Shown here piece by piece: positions 1 through 13,390 of a stretch of 64,000 nt of DNA (its first letter is position 1; every line of letters starts with the position of its first letter). Where the stretch lies: the NCBI GenBank assembly GCA_027627225.1, contig CM051033.1, forward strand, positions 9,207,501 through 9,271,500, given 5' to 3'. This stretch comes from Congeria kusceri. Lineage: Eukaryota; Mollusca; Bivalvia; Myida; Dreissenidae. Position numbers and translations under genes: made by a program. The notes beneath the pieces were generated by a model. It did not search any database, was not told the DNA's origin, and was given only the letters and a program-made list of their open reading frames with translations.

Positions 1-2271
1 GCTACTTGAAATAGTCCAAAGCAATTCCACACAAAATACGGCAACACGATAAAATATCGACATATGCTTTAGTATAACTTGGGCAGCTGATATGCAGCCC
101 GAACTCTGAGATTTGATCACCTTGTAAACAAACAACACGTAAACAACAAACATTGTTGATATTCAATTAAACGATACGACCGGTCCTTAGATTCTCTGGA
201 TTATCTTTATGTAACGAATAAGACTTATGTGCGATTTTTGAATAAATGCATTATTATTTCAAGATATGGTATAGTTTTTTAAATATCGCTATAAAACATA
301 TAATACGTAGAGGATATTTGTTTCCTTTCGGTGTGATAACGCGTGATATCATCACCGGAAAGGGAGACAATATTTTCACGACCGCTTTTTTCTTTTTATT
401 TTAATGTCATTGAGTATTATTTACATTTGAAATATTTTGAAGGGATTTTAACACGATGTTTTAAGTTTTATGTCAGCAATATGTTCTCTATAATGCATAG
501 TAATCCCTGTTAGTAATCATTGATTACGATAAAACAATTGCCGTAGATTAGTTAAGCAATTTAATCCGCAAATGTGTTGACTCTATGCATTATCATGGTA
601 GCGTGTTTACAGACCACAGTATTCTGTGTTGTACAGTAAATTGAATAATTTTCAGCTTTTAAATCAAGAAGTTAACGCTCACTGCTATCTTTAAATATAT
701 TAATAAACTACGTATTGAAAGTAAAATTGCGTTCAGTTTTCCGAAATTCATATTTTCTAAAAATAGCGTGTGAATACTTTTTATGATGTAAACAAAAGTT
801 AACACAGACACGACATTTAAACGCACATGTGTTTTCGCAAGTAATTCAAGATGATTAATCTTGAAGATACGCGTTTAAATGTACAACATCAAACGATGTA
901 GTGTGAAAGGGTGTTCTGAAATTGATTACGTATACGTATAAAGTGTTTTCTTTATTAATTATTCTGATTTATCAACACAGTTGGATTAAAAGTTGGCCAA
1001 GAAAACAAGATGGCGGAATATCGAACGCTTAACACTTTTTACTAGATATAAAGACTTAATACACACACAATAATATATGAATATGTATTATTACTGAAGG
1101 TACTTCGGATTCTTGGTGGAATTTGGAGAACCGTCAATACAGTCATTATGTAAACAAAGGGAGACTACTGTGCATACCAACAGTCAACATTAAGTGCAAG
1201 TGTAGTATGTGGAAGTTAATAAAGTGCAAAGGATAAAATAATAATTTGGATGTTAAATTAAGTTTGGACTAAGATGACCAGCTCCAATGCCTTGTGGTAA
1301 AACTTGTACCATAAAGACAGTGTCTGTTAGTCTACTTGGCTCAATACGACTAAAGAAAATCCAAGAGAAAATAAGAGCTAAGGCACTTCAATATATAAAT
1401 AGGGGGAGGGTATTCTTAACATTTACTGTTCTTAATCTTTACTACTCTTCTTTTTGGTAATTCTGTATGCTAAATAGTGACAACACATACCATTAAATAT
1501 TGTTCAAATCTAATAAACTTTTTAAAAAGTAGTCCACCACTGTGAGTGACATAGGAATATATATCACAGTTATTTTTCTATACTTCACTACTCAGCATTA
1601 AATAAAGTTATATATCAGCTTTATCATATCGCTTCTTCAACTGCAATATTGCCCTTTATGTGTTTTTTGAGCTGCTGACTAACAAAAATCGGTCGGAAAT
1701 TGCTCACACAGACAATTTGAATACAGCTACTTGTCAATCGTATTTCACGATCACTGCATAACTCAAACACCGAATACCATGAGCCACAACTACCTTCAGC
1801 AACAGGCATTTGGGGCAAAATATAACTGATATACTACTATCATGCTAATTATGTTTGCAAATACGCATGCTTACATTTTGTATTAAATGTATGTCGTGCG
1901 TATACCCGGTATCAACTAATAATGGCTAGTAGTTGTTGGGTTCAACTTCAGTGGTGTGTCTTGTTATGTGTTGCCCTTCGTCCGCCTGTATGTACATTAT
2001 AACCTGTGACGCATGTCTATGCATAGTGGAATATATCATGTGCTAAATTAGCGTTATCATTTTTGCACATGTTCTGGTTTACCAGACATTATGATACTAT
2101 ACTGTACCAGCAATTTATAGAACGGATTCATACAATATCACTAAATTGATATATGCATTATATAGTCCGTAATACTGAAACTATGTCCTTTCTAGCAAGA
2201 CGTTGTTTTCTTGTTATAAAGTTCTTGATTTGTTCCTGGCATTTCACAACCATTTCATACACATATATTTG
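1..2271. other. AT-rich sequence, no gene recognised
   Basis: Both strands carry only short open frames (up to about 65 codons) with low-complexity composition, no family motif and no convincing splice-flanked exon. I see no tandem repeat or long inverted repeat. It may be intronic or intergenic. Confidence 0.6.
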
Positions 2272-3491
2272 ACATTTATGCTGAGAATTGCGTTTAAACC
2301 TCGTTTAAGCCATATTGGTAGCCGTTTAATAAACGAAACAAGTTGGACAATTACCGGCGAACTTTCTGTGACCTTGTTTGTTTGATGTGCAGGTTTTCAC
2401 AAGCTTATTAATTACCAGACATAAACGATATTAAGGTTATAAAAATCTCAAAGATTGAGACTCACATGTTTACTGTCTGCTTTTCACTTTTCAAGGAAAA
2501 TTAACCTAACAATAACACAAGAAAGAAACAAATAAAGTGAAAAAAACAACCTATCAATGGTTGATCATATATAAAAAGTGTGTATAAAGTGTACTTTTCT
2601 TTCAAGTCAAACAAGTTAATATTTTCTTGATCATTGTGTAGACATATTATATGATCAATGGCAATCTAAACCAATTACAGATTATTTATTATTACTATGT
2701 TTAAAGGGACTATGACGTCAATACGTAAACATAAAAAAGGGTCAAACAAACACGACCGTTATAATAAATTGATTTTTATATCAAAAAGCTTACATTCTTT
2801 TTCCATTATATATGCCCTGTTTGAACCGTTATTATATGCAATTATTTATATCTTAGTTTCAGATTTGTTTTAAAGAAATTGCCCACTTGAGGCTCTTCTG
2901 CATGGCATAGTCCTTTTACATATCAACATCGGATGTTTGAAATTATCGGTTGTTTTCAAAAGCTACCCGTTTAAATAGGGACTTTTTGATTTTGTCATGT
3001 CTCTTTCCTTGTCCATAAACAAAATAGTTTTATATAACATAAAAACGACACCATCGACAGAAAATTATTTGTTTACCAAAAATTCCAAATATATATTTTT
3101 GGTCCACACGGACCCGTTTATATGCGCCTGACTCGTCTAGACTCTGCATAAACATACGTGATTAGTAAACAGAAACTAATGAAGCACAATACTGCTACTC
3201 TCCTTTCATACAAACAAAATACAAGTCCTTAATAAACTCAGACCACATATCCTCGGATGATGAAAACACTTTTGGACGTCAATACTTTTTACACTTCATA
3301 TTTGATTAAATTGATATAACTGGAAACATCATATATAAAGAATAACAGGTTACTGCCTGGTCTTGTGTAATATATCAGGTGACGCTTAGAATAATATAAC
3401 GGTGAGGCTTGCGGAGCCGTTATTTTATTCGTGCCGAACGAATAAAAGGTTTAAACGCAATTCTCAGCATAAATGTCCAGGCAGTAACCTG
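2272..3491. repeat. Two nested inverted repeats
   Basis: A 30-bp stretch at 2,272-2,301 recurs as a perfect reverse complement at 3,447-3,476. Directly next to it, CCAGGCAGTAACCTG (3,477-3,491) is the exact reverse complement of 3,346-3,360. A single 45-bp block therefore pairs with two separate upstream arms. This could be the edge of a foldback element or a rearrangement scar. No coding is seen between the arms. Confidence 0.7.
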
Positions 3492-4439
3492 TTTTTCTAT
3501 TTATCATATCATATTTTTCGTAAAATATCACCAAACGAGCTGATTTTTATATATTTAAAAACTACGGGCGGCGCTGATTTTGCTGAGCCAACTTTTACAC
3601 GTTCACGTACATGTAGTTATGGATTCCTAAAGGTTGACTGAATAATACCTTATTATTAACATTTCGTAATGATAAGTGACCTGTTTTTACTACGAATACA
3701 TAGATTTCACGCATGCTTATTCATAAAATACTGAAAATGCGAACTGAAATGGATCGCAACGATCAATTTCATTGGAGAACACACAACTCCATTTCGGAGT
3801 TGTGTATTGAAAAATGACATTTCCAAGATCGTGTCAATATTTACAGTATTTGACTATAGTGTGTTCAATTTTTGGTAATAATGTTTTTGGTTCAACATAC
3901 ACTGATGTTGTGTAGTGACTTTTAGTGCATTTCTTATCAATGTATTGAAATAAATTTGTATGGATGATTTATTGTGTTCCATATCACTACCAAAGTGCGG
4001 GTTTATGTGAATATTTAAAAAAATAACGTGTTTTTTTTTTTTTTATTATATTTATGACGATTACAAATAATAAACTATTTACGTTCTTGGTATCAAAGTG
4101 TTTGTTTTGTTGAAACTAATTCATCTTTACCAAAAAAAAATGTTGACGTTATAGTTGATTCCGAATAATATGACGTACCTCCAAACACTGACTGATATAA
4201 ACGCTAGTGACCTGATATTACAAAAATTTATCACACACCCTTGTATTAGGCCGATATCAGCATAGTGGTATGATACATACATATATTTAGTTTTTTTATA
4301 TAAATATTATTTAAAATATACTGATATCATTTAAATCATTGGGTGGTTTTACATTATAAGTTTCGTAAACTATCGCGCAGTCCCTCCTTAAGCTACATGT
4401 TTGTATTAGTGTTATTATAACCACACACACAGACATCCT
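3492..4439. other. AT-rich sequence with one short perfect hairpin
   Basis: No gene is recognised. A perfect 10-bp stem with a 5-nt loop lies at 3,781-3,805 (ACACAACTCC, loop ATTTC, GGAGTTGTGT). There is no U-run after it and no other context that gives it a role. Confidence 0.6.
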
Positions 4440-6131
4440 GTTCAAAAATTGAAGCCATTGCTTCACATATTATATATATAGTATAGAAAGTGGCAGAAGT
4501 CGTCTGGTATAATTATGATATATTTTTGAAGAACATATAACACAATTATCTTGAGTGTATTTCGTTTAACTTATAAATTAATCGACACAGGAAAATCTCT
4601 ACAGTAGTCACCTGATATACGGGCGTGTCCGGAATCCATCCTTCATAGAGATATTTAAAAAAAGAATATTTTACCTAATCAAACATGCACACCCCGTGTT
4701 TCCAACGAACACGGTGCATCGGACATATAGAAGTCATCGATGATATAACCGGTATAAAAAATATTGGATCAAACACAAATCGTGTGTTGTCTGATAAAAA
4801 GAGGAGTTTACTGTGACGTGTGAGTTGATTCTTTCCAATTATTTAAACAGTTATTGATTGTTCTTCAATCAATATATCTGTAAATAATTGTTGTGATTTA
4901 AATGTTTTAATATTTATATATAAATAAACATAAACATCAATAGACATGCACCGTTAGTTATTGTTATATTGGTGCACTGCTACGATACAATGGCGGTGTT
5001 CATACCGTCCATATCATACTAAACTTTATAATAACACTATAATTTAAGTTTCTATGTATTACACAATCTATACATGACATGACAATTGATTATTCTGGGC
5101 ATAGGGCATACAAATAATATTGTATCCAAATACAATGTCTAATAAGAAAAAAGAAGTTATAGTTACCATAACACATTTCTTAACAAAGGCCATGTCTATA
5201 GTATTTGTAACCGAGAAACTGTTCATATGGTTTCTTTTAATGAGGCGACCTTAAAAATAAGTCACACAGGATACGTTTCTTAGACGAAAATAAACGTAAT
5301 GCATTGGCGTATGAGGCTTTGATTGACCCCACTCCCAATGTTAAAAAAAACAAACTAAACAACCAAGACGTCATGTGGCCATCTAATTGTCAATACATTG
5401 CCAACATCCTATCAATGTTGTTATGCCTAATGAAGTACACGCCTTCAAATAAGAAATAATTGAAATAGCATGTTTAATTGCCCAGACTAGGTGCTGTTAC
5501 ACTCCAGTCAAACATTAACAACCCGTGTTTCCAACGAAGGTTAACATACGCTGCATCGGTCACACAAAAGGCATCGGTGATATAAACATATTGGATCAAA
5601 CACAACACGTGTGTGTTCTTACTGAAACCAGATTCTTTCTGTGATGTGTGCGTTTGATAAAGTTCAATTACCAAACAGATATTGATTTATTTTCAATATA
5701 TAGGAAAAGAATTGATGAACGTATCCTAGTATTTATATATAAATTATTAACGTGTGCACTAATAGGAATGCCCTGTTGTTAATATATTTTGGGCATGCAA
5801 CGATACGTTCCATGGCGGTGTCCATATATACTGTAGTTCACATAGTCCATATAAGCCTAAACTATAGAGTAACGCTATAGTTTATGTTGTTGATAATGTG
5901 TACATGTGTACATGATATAACTGTTGATTAATTTGAACACACACAAGGCCACCTATATGCTATTGAAATGAACTGTCTAATAAGAACTCAAACGAGAGCC
6001 CAATTTGAGAGTTATCTTTGAAAACTTTCGAATACATGCACTGGTATTTGTAACCAAGAAACGGTTGATATTTTTACTGCTTAATGAGGCGACCTTTAAA
6101 CAAAGCCACACAGGATTCATTTCTTAGACAC

Positions 6132-6462
6132 AAACTTAATTCTAACATGATATTCGCTAATTTTTCTATAGACACAGAACACAATAATTGTTGTTAAACT
6201 ACCCAATAAACAACGCAAAAAGAAGCTCCGATTTGGAGCGGAACATAATAAAAAGTAGTTCCAATTACAATTACAAAACTATATGTCACATCATGTTAGA
6301 ATCGGCATGATTTTCGCATTGTCCTTGTTTATCGGCCTATAAACAACTCGTTGTCGTTCTGATGCGTGGCTAACGCCCTGGTGGTTTAATTTCTACGCAT
6401 CAGAACTCCAAATCGTTGTTTATTGGCTGATAAACAACAATAAATCGACAATTATTTCTTGA
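6132..6462. mobile_element. Hairpin MITE-like element, family H, copy 1
   Basis: The same ~330-bp sequence recurs at 45,868-46,206 and 56,281-56,606. Shared landmarks are an ATTCTAAC start, a TTCTATAGACA block, a TTTTCGCATT block, and an inner inverted repeat of TTATCGGCC-TAAACAAC type around GATGCGTGGCTA..TACGCATCAG. Comparison with the flanking array copies, which lack it, shows insertion into unit 2. There is no coding capacity and the superfamily is undetermined. Confidence 0.75.
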
Positions 6463-6880
6463 TTCATTAGCCTTTGTAGCTTTGATTGACTTCACTTGCG
6501 ATGTTCAAAGAAACATAAACAATGATAATGTCAATACAACTGGAAAATCTCAACAAGTACATATGTACATGTAAACATTGTTCCGGTAAAAAAATATTTG
6601 AAACAACCTGGTTAACTGCCGAGACCATGGTACTTTATCACCAACTCATTCTTAGACTTATGAATAAGACATAGATTTAGACTCATGAAAAAACAACTTA
6701 AGTGTTTGTAAATATGCCGAGTACCTACGTTGCTTGTGTCATAAATAAATCATTATAAATATTGACAGCTTATAATTGTCTTGATGAATACAAAGTTCGA
6801 TTCAAATAAACAGCATTCTTACAAAAGTCTAAACTGTTAAGAGGGCGATGCCCAAATATAATGCAGTCCCATCGTCTCTT

Positions 6881-7136
6881 TTATACGTAACCATACATAG
6901 CCAATATTATACGTAACAATACGAAGTCAATATTATACGTAACCATACATAGTCAATATTATACGAAACCATACAAAGTCAATATTATACGCAACTATAC
7001 GTAGTCAATATTATACGTAACCATACATAGTCTATATTATACGTAACCATACATGTACATAACCAATATTATACGTAACCATACATGGTCAATGTTATAC
7101 CTGACCATACATAGTCAATATTATACGTAACCATTC
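6881..7136. repeat. Minisatellite, 26-bp unit, about 10 copies
   Basis: The unit is ATACGTAACCATACATAGTC plus AATATT. ATACG starts recur every 26 bp from 6,883, with point variants and one unit extended by an ACATGTACAT insertion. It lies between copies 2 and 3 of the 0.83-kb array. Confidence 0.95.
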
Positions 7137-7990
7137 AGTAACATATAATTTTAAATTCTATGTGATGGATACACTGGACATGTTTTGACAATAACTAATT
7201 ATTCGGAACATAGGAAAGGCAAATTTTCTTCAAAGTGTATCCAAATAACCGTTGTTATAAGAACTAAGAAAACTTAATATTAGAGTTACGTTACTTTATA
7301 CACTTCCTGTCTACAGTATATATAACCAAGACATGGTACATATTGTTACTATTTAATGAAGCGACCTTTTTAAATGTCACACAGCATTCATTTGTTAGAC
7401 GGAAATAAACTTAATACATTAACTCATGTGGCTTTGATTGCCAACCCTCGCAATGTTCAAGGAAACAAATTAAGCAACCGACACGTTTTGTGATAATCTA
7501 AATGTCACAATATTGGCAACATCTTAACAAGGTAGATGCTTTTCATATGAAGTAAACACATTAAACAAAAAATAATGGAAATAAGATGTTAATCTGCCGA
7601 GACCAGGTGCTGCAACACCCCGATCAAACATTCACACCCGGTGTTTCCAACGAACGTTAACCTCACGGTGCAACGGTCACACCGAAAGCATCAACACTAT
7701 TTGCGATGTAAACATATAAACACAAATCGTGTGTGTTCTGATTGAAAACAGAATTTTACTGAGGTGCGTGCGTTTGATTATTAATAAGTTAAGATAAAAC
7801 ATATATAAATTGATCTTCAAAATATCTGTAAGTAATTGAATGTGCACTTATAGGCATGCACTGCTCGTTGATAATGTATTGTAGGCCTGCAATGATAAGA
7901 GAGCGGCGTTCATTTATATCGCAGTTTACACATTCCATACACTTCTAATATATAAATTATTGATATATTGCATGCAACTACGTCAAGATA

Positions 7991-10988
7991 AAGCGAACAT
8001 GTTGTGACAATTGATAATTCTGAACAAAAAGAAAGCCAATTAAATTATAATGCTACAACTGAATTTTCTACTTTAAGATAGTCCACTGTTCCTATTTGGA
8101 TTGCAAGCATAAACCCCAAATAGTGTTTGTTTATAAAGAAAAACAATATTTGACAAGTTTCAGTTTTGAGTCATTCCAAACAGGCCGGGGCAATACTAAA
8201 TGACTGTTTCAGCATTGTCGTACATGCACTTACAAAACCAAATGTTTCTTTACATATTGTGCTATTATTGGGCTTACGTCATTACCTTTTCGATGAACGG
8301 TTCTTATTAGCCTAAATGTGCGTTTTTCAACCGTAAGAATGTCACAAAACAAATTTAATGATTTATTGTGTGGCAAAAGCAATTGGTAGGCTCGTGTTAT
8401 GGTCTCGTGGAGATTTGTTGCGGAAGGGATTGGACGGAACCAAACGAATCTCTATATTGAGGTTGGTCCTGGTTCGTAGAGGTAAATAGAGAAAAACGGT
8501 TCCAATATTAAGCTTCAGTGCATTATCATTTTTAATTAAGTTTAGAAACAATCCAACACTATTTTAGGTATATACAGAAAATAATCGAATTTTAGAAATA
8601 TTTTAAGTGGACTATAATTATGCTGTCGATGTGGATCATTTCCCCTTCCTTATGGATACTCTTTATAATATGTATTTATATATTTATTAATGTTTCTTAA
8701 ATAAATTCAATTCTTCGTACGAGTCCATATATTTAATACAACGCAACGTTCATTTTATATGTTTCATCTAGCATTTAATAGACTATTATTAATATAATAA
8801 TTGATTTACGCATAGTTTAAGTGTAATTACAAATACATTATAAAATGTGTGCTTTCGTAATAAATTGGTGTAGCTCTTATAATACGGCCTCGAGATAATT
8901 GTGTTATATATTGTTACCTAAGATAACAGATACCATATCTTCCTATGTATTAACTTCTAATTACTTGCTCTTTAATGTGCTACATATGCTAGATTGTTGC
9001 GCTGAACATGCATCTGCAATTGGCACAGCAATGTTAGTGGTGAAACGAGACACATAAACCGTTCTTTTTTTTTCGCTTATCTTTAGTTGTCTGAACATTT
9101 AGTTAATTTCATTGACATGGTGTAAGGAACAAATCAGATGTTAAAAGCAGTTTAAAGGAGGACCAAATAACATTATATTGAACATTTATTGATCAAAACC
9201 TACGTTCTAAGGGGTCCCACTAATCGGTGACACAACTGCATTGTCTGTACAACAAAGTGTGTTTTCTTAAGCGAACACCAAATGTATAAAGGCTAAATTA
9301 ATTGATTTAGCTGGCATTAATATGGTGTTTTTGTGTGACGGTGAGTGATTACTAAATTATAACTTATAACCATAGTTAGCATATGCATCAATATAAATGC
9401 ATAACTAACATTATTTATAGAGGTTTATAACAACACTCTTCTTTGCGCATACAGTAAACTGATCTAACCCTGCAACATACGAAACATATTTACCTTTAAT
9501 GTCGTTATATTGTACTTTTAATACACAGCACGGTTTGTTAATTATTAATGACAATGTTGTGCGCTCGTAAAATCGCTTACAAGTTAGTTGTAGCTCATTC
9601 CGTGTTGCCGGTATAAACGATAGTGACACGAGTGTATAAATACAACGTGGAAAGTAAACCGCCTTTAATTAAACCTGTGACCACATATATTACGGTCGTT
9701 ACGAGTCCATACTTGGTTTAATGTCGTTTATGGAATATATAAAGTTTACAGCACAGTTTAACTTGGACCATATGTAACTTGGTGTTCAGTACAACATAAG
9801 TTACGGACATTTTTCTTCTAAAGTACATAGTAATTTAGCTGTATTATAAATGCATATTTATTTAAGCCTTACAATTGTTTACATGAAAGTTAAAATTTGC
9901 ATTCTAATATAAGATAAGGGATGTAAATGTCTTCCGTGTTGACAAAACAAGTTAGTTCCAGAATTAACAAACACGGCCATGCCAGTAATTGCGGTTCTGG
10001 TGTTGTCGTATTTACACTAATAAAAATATAGAGATACCATGACATTTCAATTTGTTATCTGATCAACAGTCTCCGTGAATAATTTCATTATTCGATTGAT
10101 GAAGGATTCGTCCTGTTTTTCATCGGTTAGTAGGCATCACAAAACGACGACTTACGCGAGCCGTCGGTAATTAAAGCTAAATTACATCTTCAGACAATAC
10201 TACCCATACCCATGATTGTATCTAATTGTTTAGACATGTGATTAAGGAAGACACTGAACAAACACACGTGAGTAAAATATTACAGTTATTTATATTATAT
10301 AATTTGTATCACATACCTAATTGTTAAGTTTGCTTCTTAACATATATCTTCATAAAATCAGTGTATATTTTAAACGTTCTTATTATTGCAAACTAATGTT
10401 AACCAACATGTAGCTTCGGGTAATTTTAATGCACATTGCAGTGACCATGTGTATGTACATCGCCCAATAGCTATAAAGGATGAATGAATTCTAAAGTTTG
10501 CTAAATAATAAGTATTCAAACAAATGAGTGGTAAGTTCATTCTAAATAAGTACGTTTTGGTTAGAATTCAACATTTATGTTTACACAACCGTATATTTGG
10601 TAACAAAGCCAACAGTCCTTGCTTCATTCAATATTCGAGGTAGAGTCCAGCGAATGCTTAATTATTGCCCCATTTAGCGCTATGAAATATGCATAAGTAC
10701 ATGTTTTCATTACATTTTAATGAAAGTTGTTTTTCGCTTTGCTTATATTGAAATATTTATCCAGAACATAAATGCATGATAATATGCCTTAGTTATAAAC
10801 AATTTAACAATTTCCAAAGTTTTAGTAGGCATTGATATATTATTACTACTGGTAAAACTAGCTTACATGTAGATAACTGGGACATCTTAACCATATTCAA
10901 AAATACTAATTCACGATACAACCTGTATTTCTTAAATAGAACATAGTACGTTTGATAACGAATTATCTTATTGATATGAGGATTTAGC
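7991..10988. other. AT-rich sequence, no gene recognised
   Basis: Only short, low-complexity open frames are present on both strands. A slightly more GC-rich patch at 8,380-8,480 has a 62-codon frame on the minus strand without a recognisable motif. No repeats stand out. Confidence 0.55.
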
Positions 10989-10993
10989 AATAG

Positions 10994-11433
10994 CACGGTG
11001 CCTGTACCACGTGATCTATTTTGTTCTGTGTGGGGCATTCCACCGAAAACAATCCCTCGCTTCAGGTAACGTTTTTTTTATAATGTCTCTGTTAATTCTG
11101 AACCGATTTTCCCGAAATAAAGACGAGTGCCCTGTCATAACAGAATTACACCATTCCATTAGAGTTTCTGGCAGATTGATGTAGTATGTTTTTTTCAAAA
11201 CTGCAACCGAGCATCTTTTTAAACATAAATTGATATGCTAATCATAAATCTAATCGTCAATAAATTTCACAATATTGCTGCTGAAGATGCCAAACGTAGG
11301 GCGGACACTGTAATTCTTACCAGAGAAACAGCACAAGAAGTATGTTTGCTCACATACGTCTGATGCCGATTTTTTGTAGAAAATAAAATATTGCTATGTG
11401 TGGGTCACAAATCTGTTATGCTATGTGTGGAAT
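10994..11433 (+). repeat. Left ~440-bp terminal inverted repeat
   Basis: It matches 17,847-18,256 in reverse complement from the outer CACGGTG to an inner GTTATGCTAT-GTGGAAT block. The 5' part contains a donor-like CTTCAG/GTAACG sequence conserved in both arms. Inner flanks beyond 11,433 and 17,847 are unrelated, which fixes the repeat length. Confidence 0.85.
11235..11363 (+). CDS. Small open frame inside the left inverted repeat, 42 aa
   Basis: An ATG-initiated 42-codon frame has a coding-like middle (AAEDAKRRADTVILTRETAQ). The equivalent frame in the right arm is stopped early by TGA. A donor-like GTAAGG in the right arm overlaps the same place, so this may be part of an old exon rather than a standalone peptide. 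No family is recognised. It could equally be a chance frame. Confidence 0.2.
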   Translation: MLIINLIVNKFHNIAAEDAKRRADTVILTRETAQEVCLLTYV

Positions 11434-12040
11434 TCAAAAGTTTAAGACATTGCAAACTTCCAATTAAAGCCATTTAATATAATTTTCTTTAACTTGCACT
11501 ATAACACTGACAGTTGAGGGTCAATAACATGAATTTTTCAGCGCATTTGAAAATACTTCTGTTGCGGCAAGCCTTTTCTAGTGAGTTTCTATGTCTATTT
11601 ACACGTTAATTTTGGACCTGTACTTTTCCTTCAAATTCATCTTGAGGGGTCAACAATTCTATTGTAACTACCTACATATAAAATATATAAGGGTATGCTA
11701 TAGTTTTTCATTTAGCCCTGGGTCTGGTATTTGCCCATTTAATGGTTTAGCACATATTAATAAAATACGACAAATCGTTGGGATTTCATTTCTAGTTAAA
11801 ATCATTAACAGCACACATGTTTTTCCTGTATTAATGCAAATTTGATGCATGTTTTTCCTTTCCATTTTCCTTAATGTCACAGCGTGATCTAAAACATTCA
11901 TTAGAACGTAACTTTTCTAGTCGTAGTCCTACCTCTAAATCACGTCCACCTAACGATAATTATGGATTATATATTATGTTTTCTTAGACATACATACTGT
12001 TTTTGGCAGGATTTAAATGTACGCTCGTATTTCTCTATAG

Positions 12041-12190
12041 GATTCCTACCATCTGGGCCAGCATAGAGCTAGCGCGCACGATGGACCGCAGTCATATGTG
12101 TGCACCCAGTGCGGGAAGTCCGACCGGTACCTTCTCAGAGTCCACGAAAGGACAGAAAGAAAGGAAGATTATACAGTGTTTGTCAGATAA
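12041..12190 (+). CDS. Terminal exon of a degenerate C2H2 zinc-finger protein
   Basis: An acceptor-like TTTCTCTATAG precedes 49 in-frame codons ending in TAA (12,188-12,190). The translation starts DSYHLGQHRASAH, the C-terminal half of a finger (HRASAH gives H-x4-H). A linker leads into a second finger, YVCTQCGKSDRYLLRVHERT, with C-x2-C and the first His but Glu where the second zinc His of an HERTH-type finger would be. The stretch is more GC-rich than its surroundings. The upstream half of the first finger must lie in another exon, which I could not find. It sits inside the 7.26-kb inverted-repeat segment, so it may be transposon-borne, captured, or a decayed host exon. Confidence 0.45.
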   Translation, partial: DSYHLGQHRASAHDGPQSYVCTQCGKSDRYLLRVHERTERKEDYTVFVR

Positions 12191-12631
12191 GATGTAGGGA
12201 ACACATGTCCACGCACACTGAAGAAAAAAACAACTATTGCTGCAAAACATAAACATATTAGCAGTATATATAGACATCAACGTACATGTATAAACAGTGA
12301 TACAAACTGAATTATTGTTATGTGTGAATAAGAATGTATTGTCCGAACAAATTGGCTATCGTTACTTGCAATAGTTTAGTTGTTAATAATGAACAATTAT
12401 CTAATAGGAATATAAGTTTTGTGTTGTTTCCTTAAGGACACTGTTCGATTGGCAAACATTCTACCGATACTAACCAATCAAATCTCTAATTGCAGATGTG
12501 CACTAAAAGGGAATACGCTATAGACAATTGTCACCATACGCGGGCCTGAAAACAGCGCCCCGTCTGTACCATTGAACCCTCCGACGGATCACCAGGGCCG
12601 CGCCATCGAAACATCCGGTACTGCTGAATAG

Positions 12632-13390
12632 GAGCTCCCGAAGAAGCAACTACGTTTTCTGTTATGGAACGTTCAAGGACTTATCTCAAAATTAAATGAT
12701 AATGAGTTTACAAATTATATTAATGAATTTGATGTATTATTGTTTTGTGAAACTTGGCACTCAAATTGTTCAAATGTTAATTTAAACAATTTTGATAGCT
12801 TTTCGTGTCCAAGACCTCTAACTAACAAGAAAGCAAAACGTAATAGTGGTGGATTAATTGTCTATTTTAATAAAAAGTACGCTGGCAAAATTGAATTAGT
12901 GGACATCAATCTTAACGGCTATATGTGTATTAAGCTATGCAAGACATTCTTTGGTACATCTAATGACCTTTACTTTATACATTGTTACATTCCGCCAGAA
13001 GATTCACAGGTATACAAATGTAGAAATTCACCTCTGTTTGAATTTGATTTCTTTGAAAATATCTTAAATGATTTACTTCGATATTCTTTACTAGGTGATG
13101 TTATTTTGACCGGTGACCTAAATGCACGCATTGGTCAGAGATCAGATTTGGTAGAAAATATTAACCTTGATAGATATGTGACTATGCCTACAATAACATC
13201 TGATGTAGATAAACTGCCGTTACGATGTTCTTTTGACGAAATTGCCAATACTTATGGCAATAAATTATTGTCATTGTGTAAAGAGAATAATTTATGTATA
13301 GTCAATGGGCGATTAGAGCCGGGTAATTTCACGTGTTATAATTTTAACAGAAATAGATTTGCTGCTAGTGTAGTCGATTACGTTATGTGA
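12632..13390 (+). pseudogene. LINE endonuclease (EEP/APE-type) domain, frameshifted
   Basis: The frame opens just after TAG (12,629-12,631) and reads LRFLLWNVQGL, the usual N-terminal strand of LINE APE-type endonucleases. It continues with LLFCETWHS (12,737 region, catalytic Glu), VILTGDLNARIG (GDxN motif) and VVDYV near the end. It stops at TGA 13,388-13,390. The expected continuation (CDYEIFGRFNGI, then FSDHCPIEF with the SDH catalytic triplet) is found in the +1 frame immediately afterwards, so a one-base shift near 13,385 splits the domain. The domain nicks target DNA to prime reverse transcription. No ATG occurs near the start, and the same frame is open upstream of the TAG back to about 12,555. 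Confidence 0.85.

Larger units (their letters stand above)
4440..7990. repeat. Diverged tandem array, ~0.83-kb unit, three copies
   Basis: The same ordered landmarks recur three times. A GTGTTTCCAACGAA block is at about 4,694, 5,525 and 7,631, followed by a TCAAACAC..GTGTGT block. A GAGGCGACCTT-like block is at about 5,242, 6,085 and 7,361, followed by GGCTTTGATTG or a close variant. Copies 1 and 2 are about 835 bp apart. Copy 3 is displaced because copy 2 contains a ~330-bp hairpin element (6,132-6,462) and a 26-bp minisatellite follows. The copies are clearly diverged and hold no conserved open frame, so this looks like an old non-coding duplication. Confidence 0.75.
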
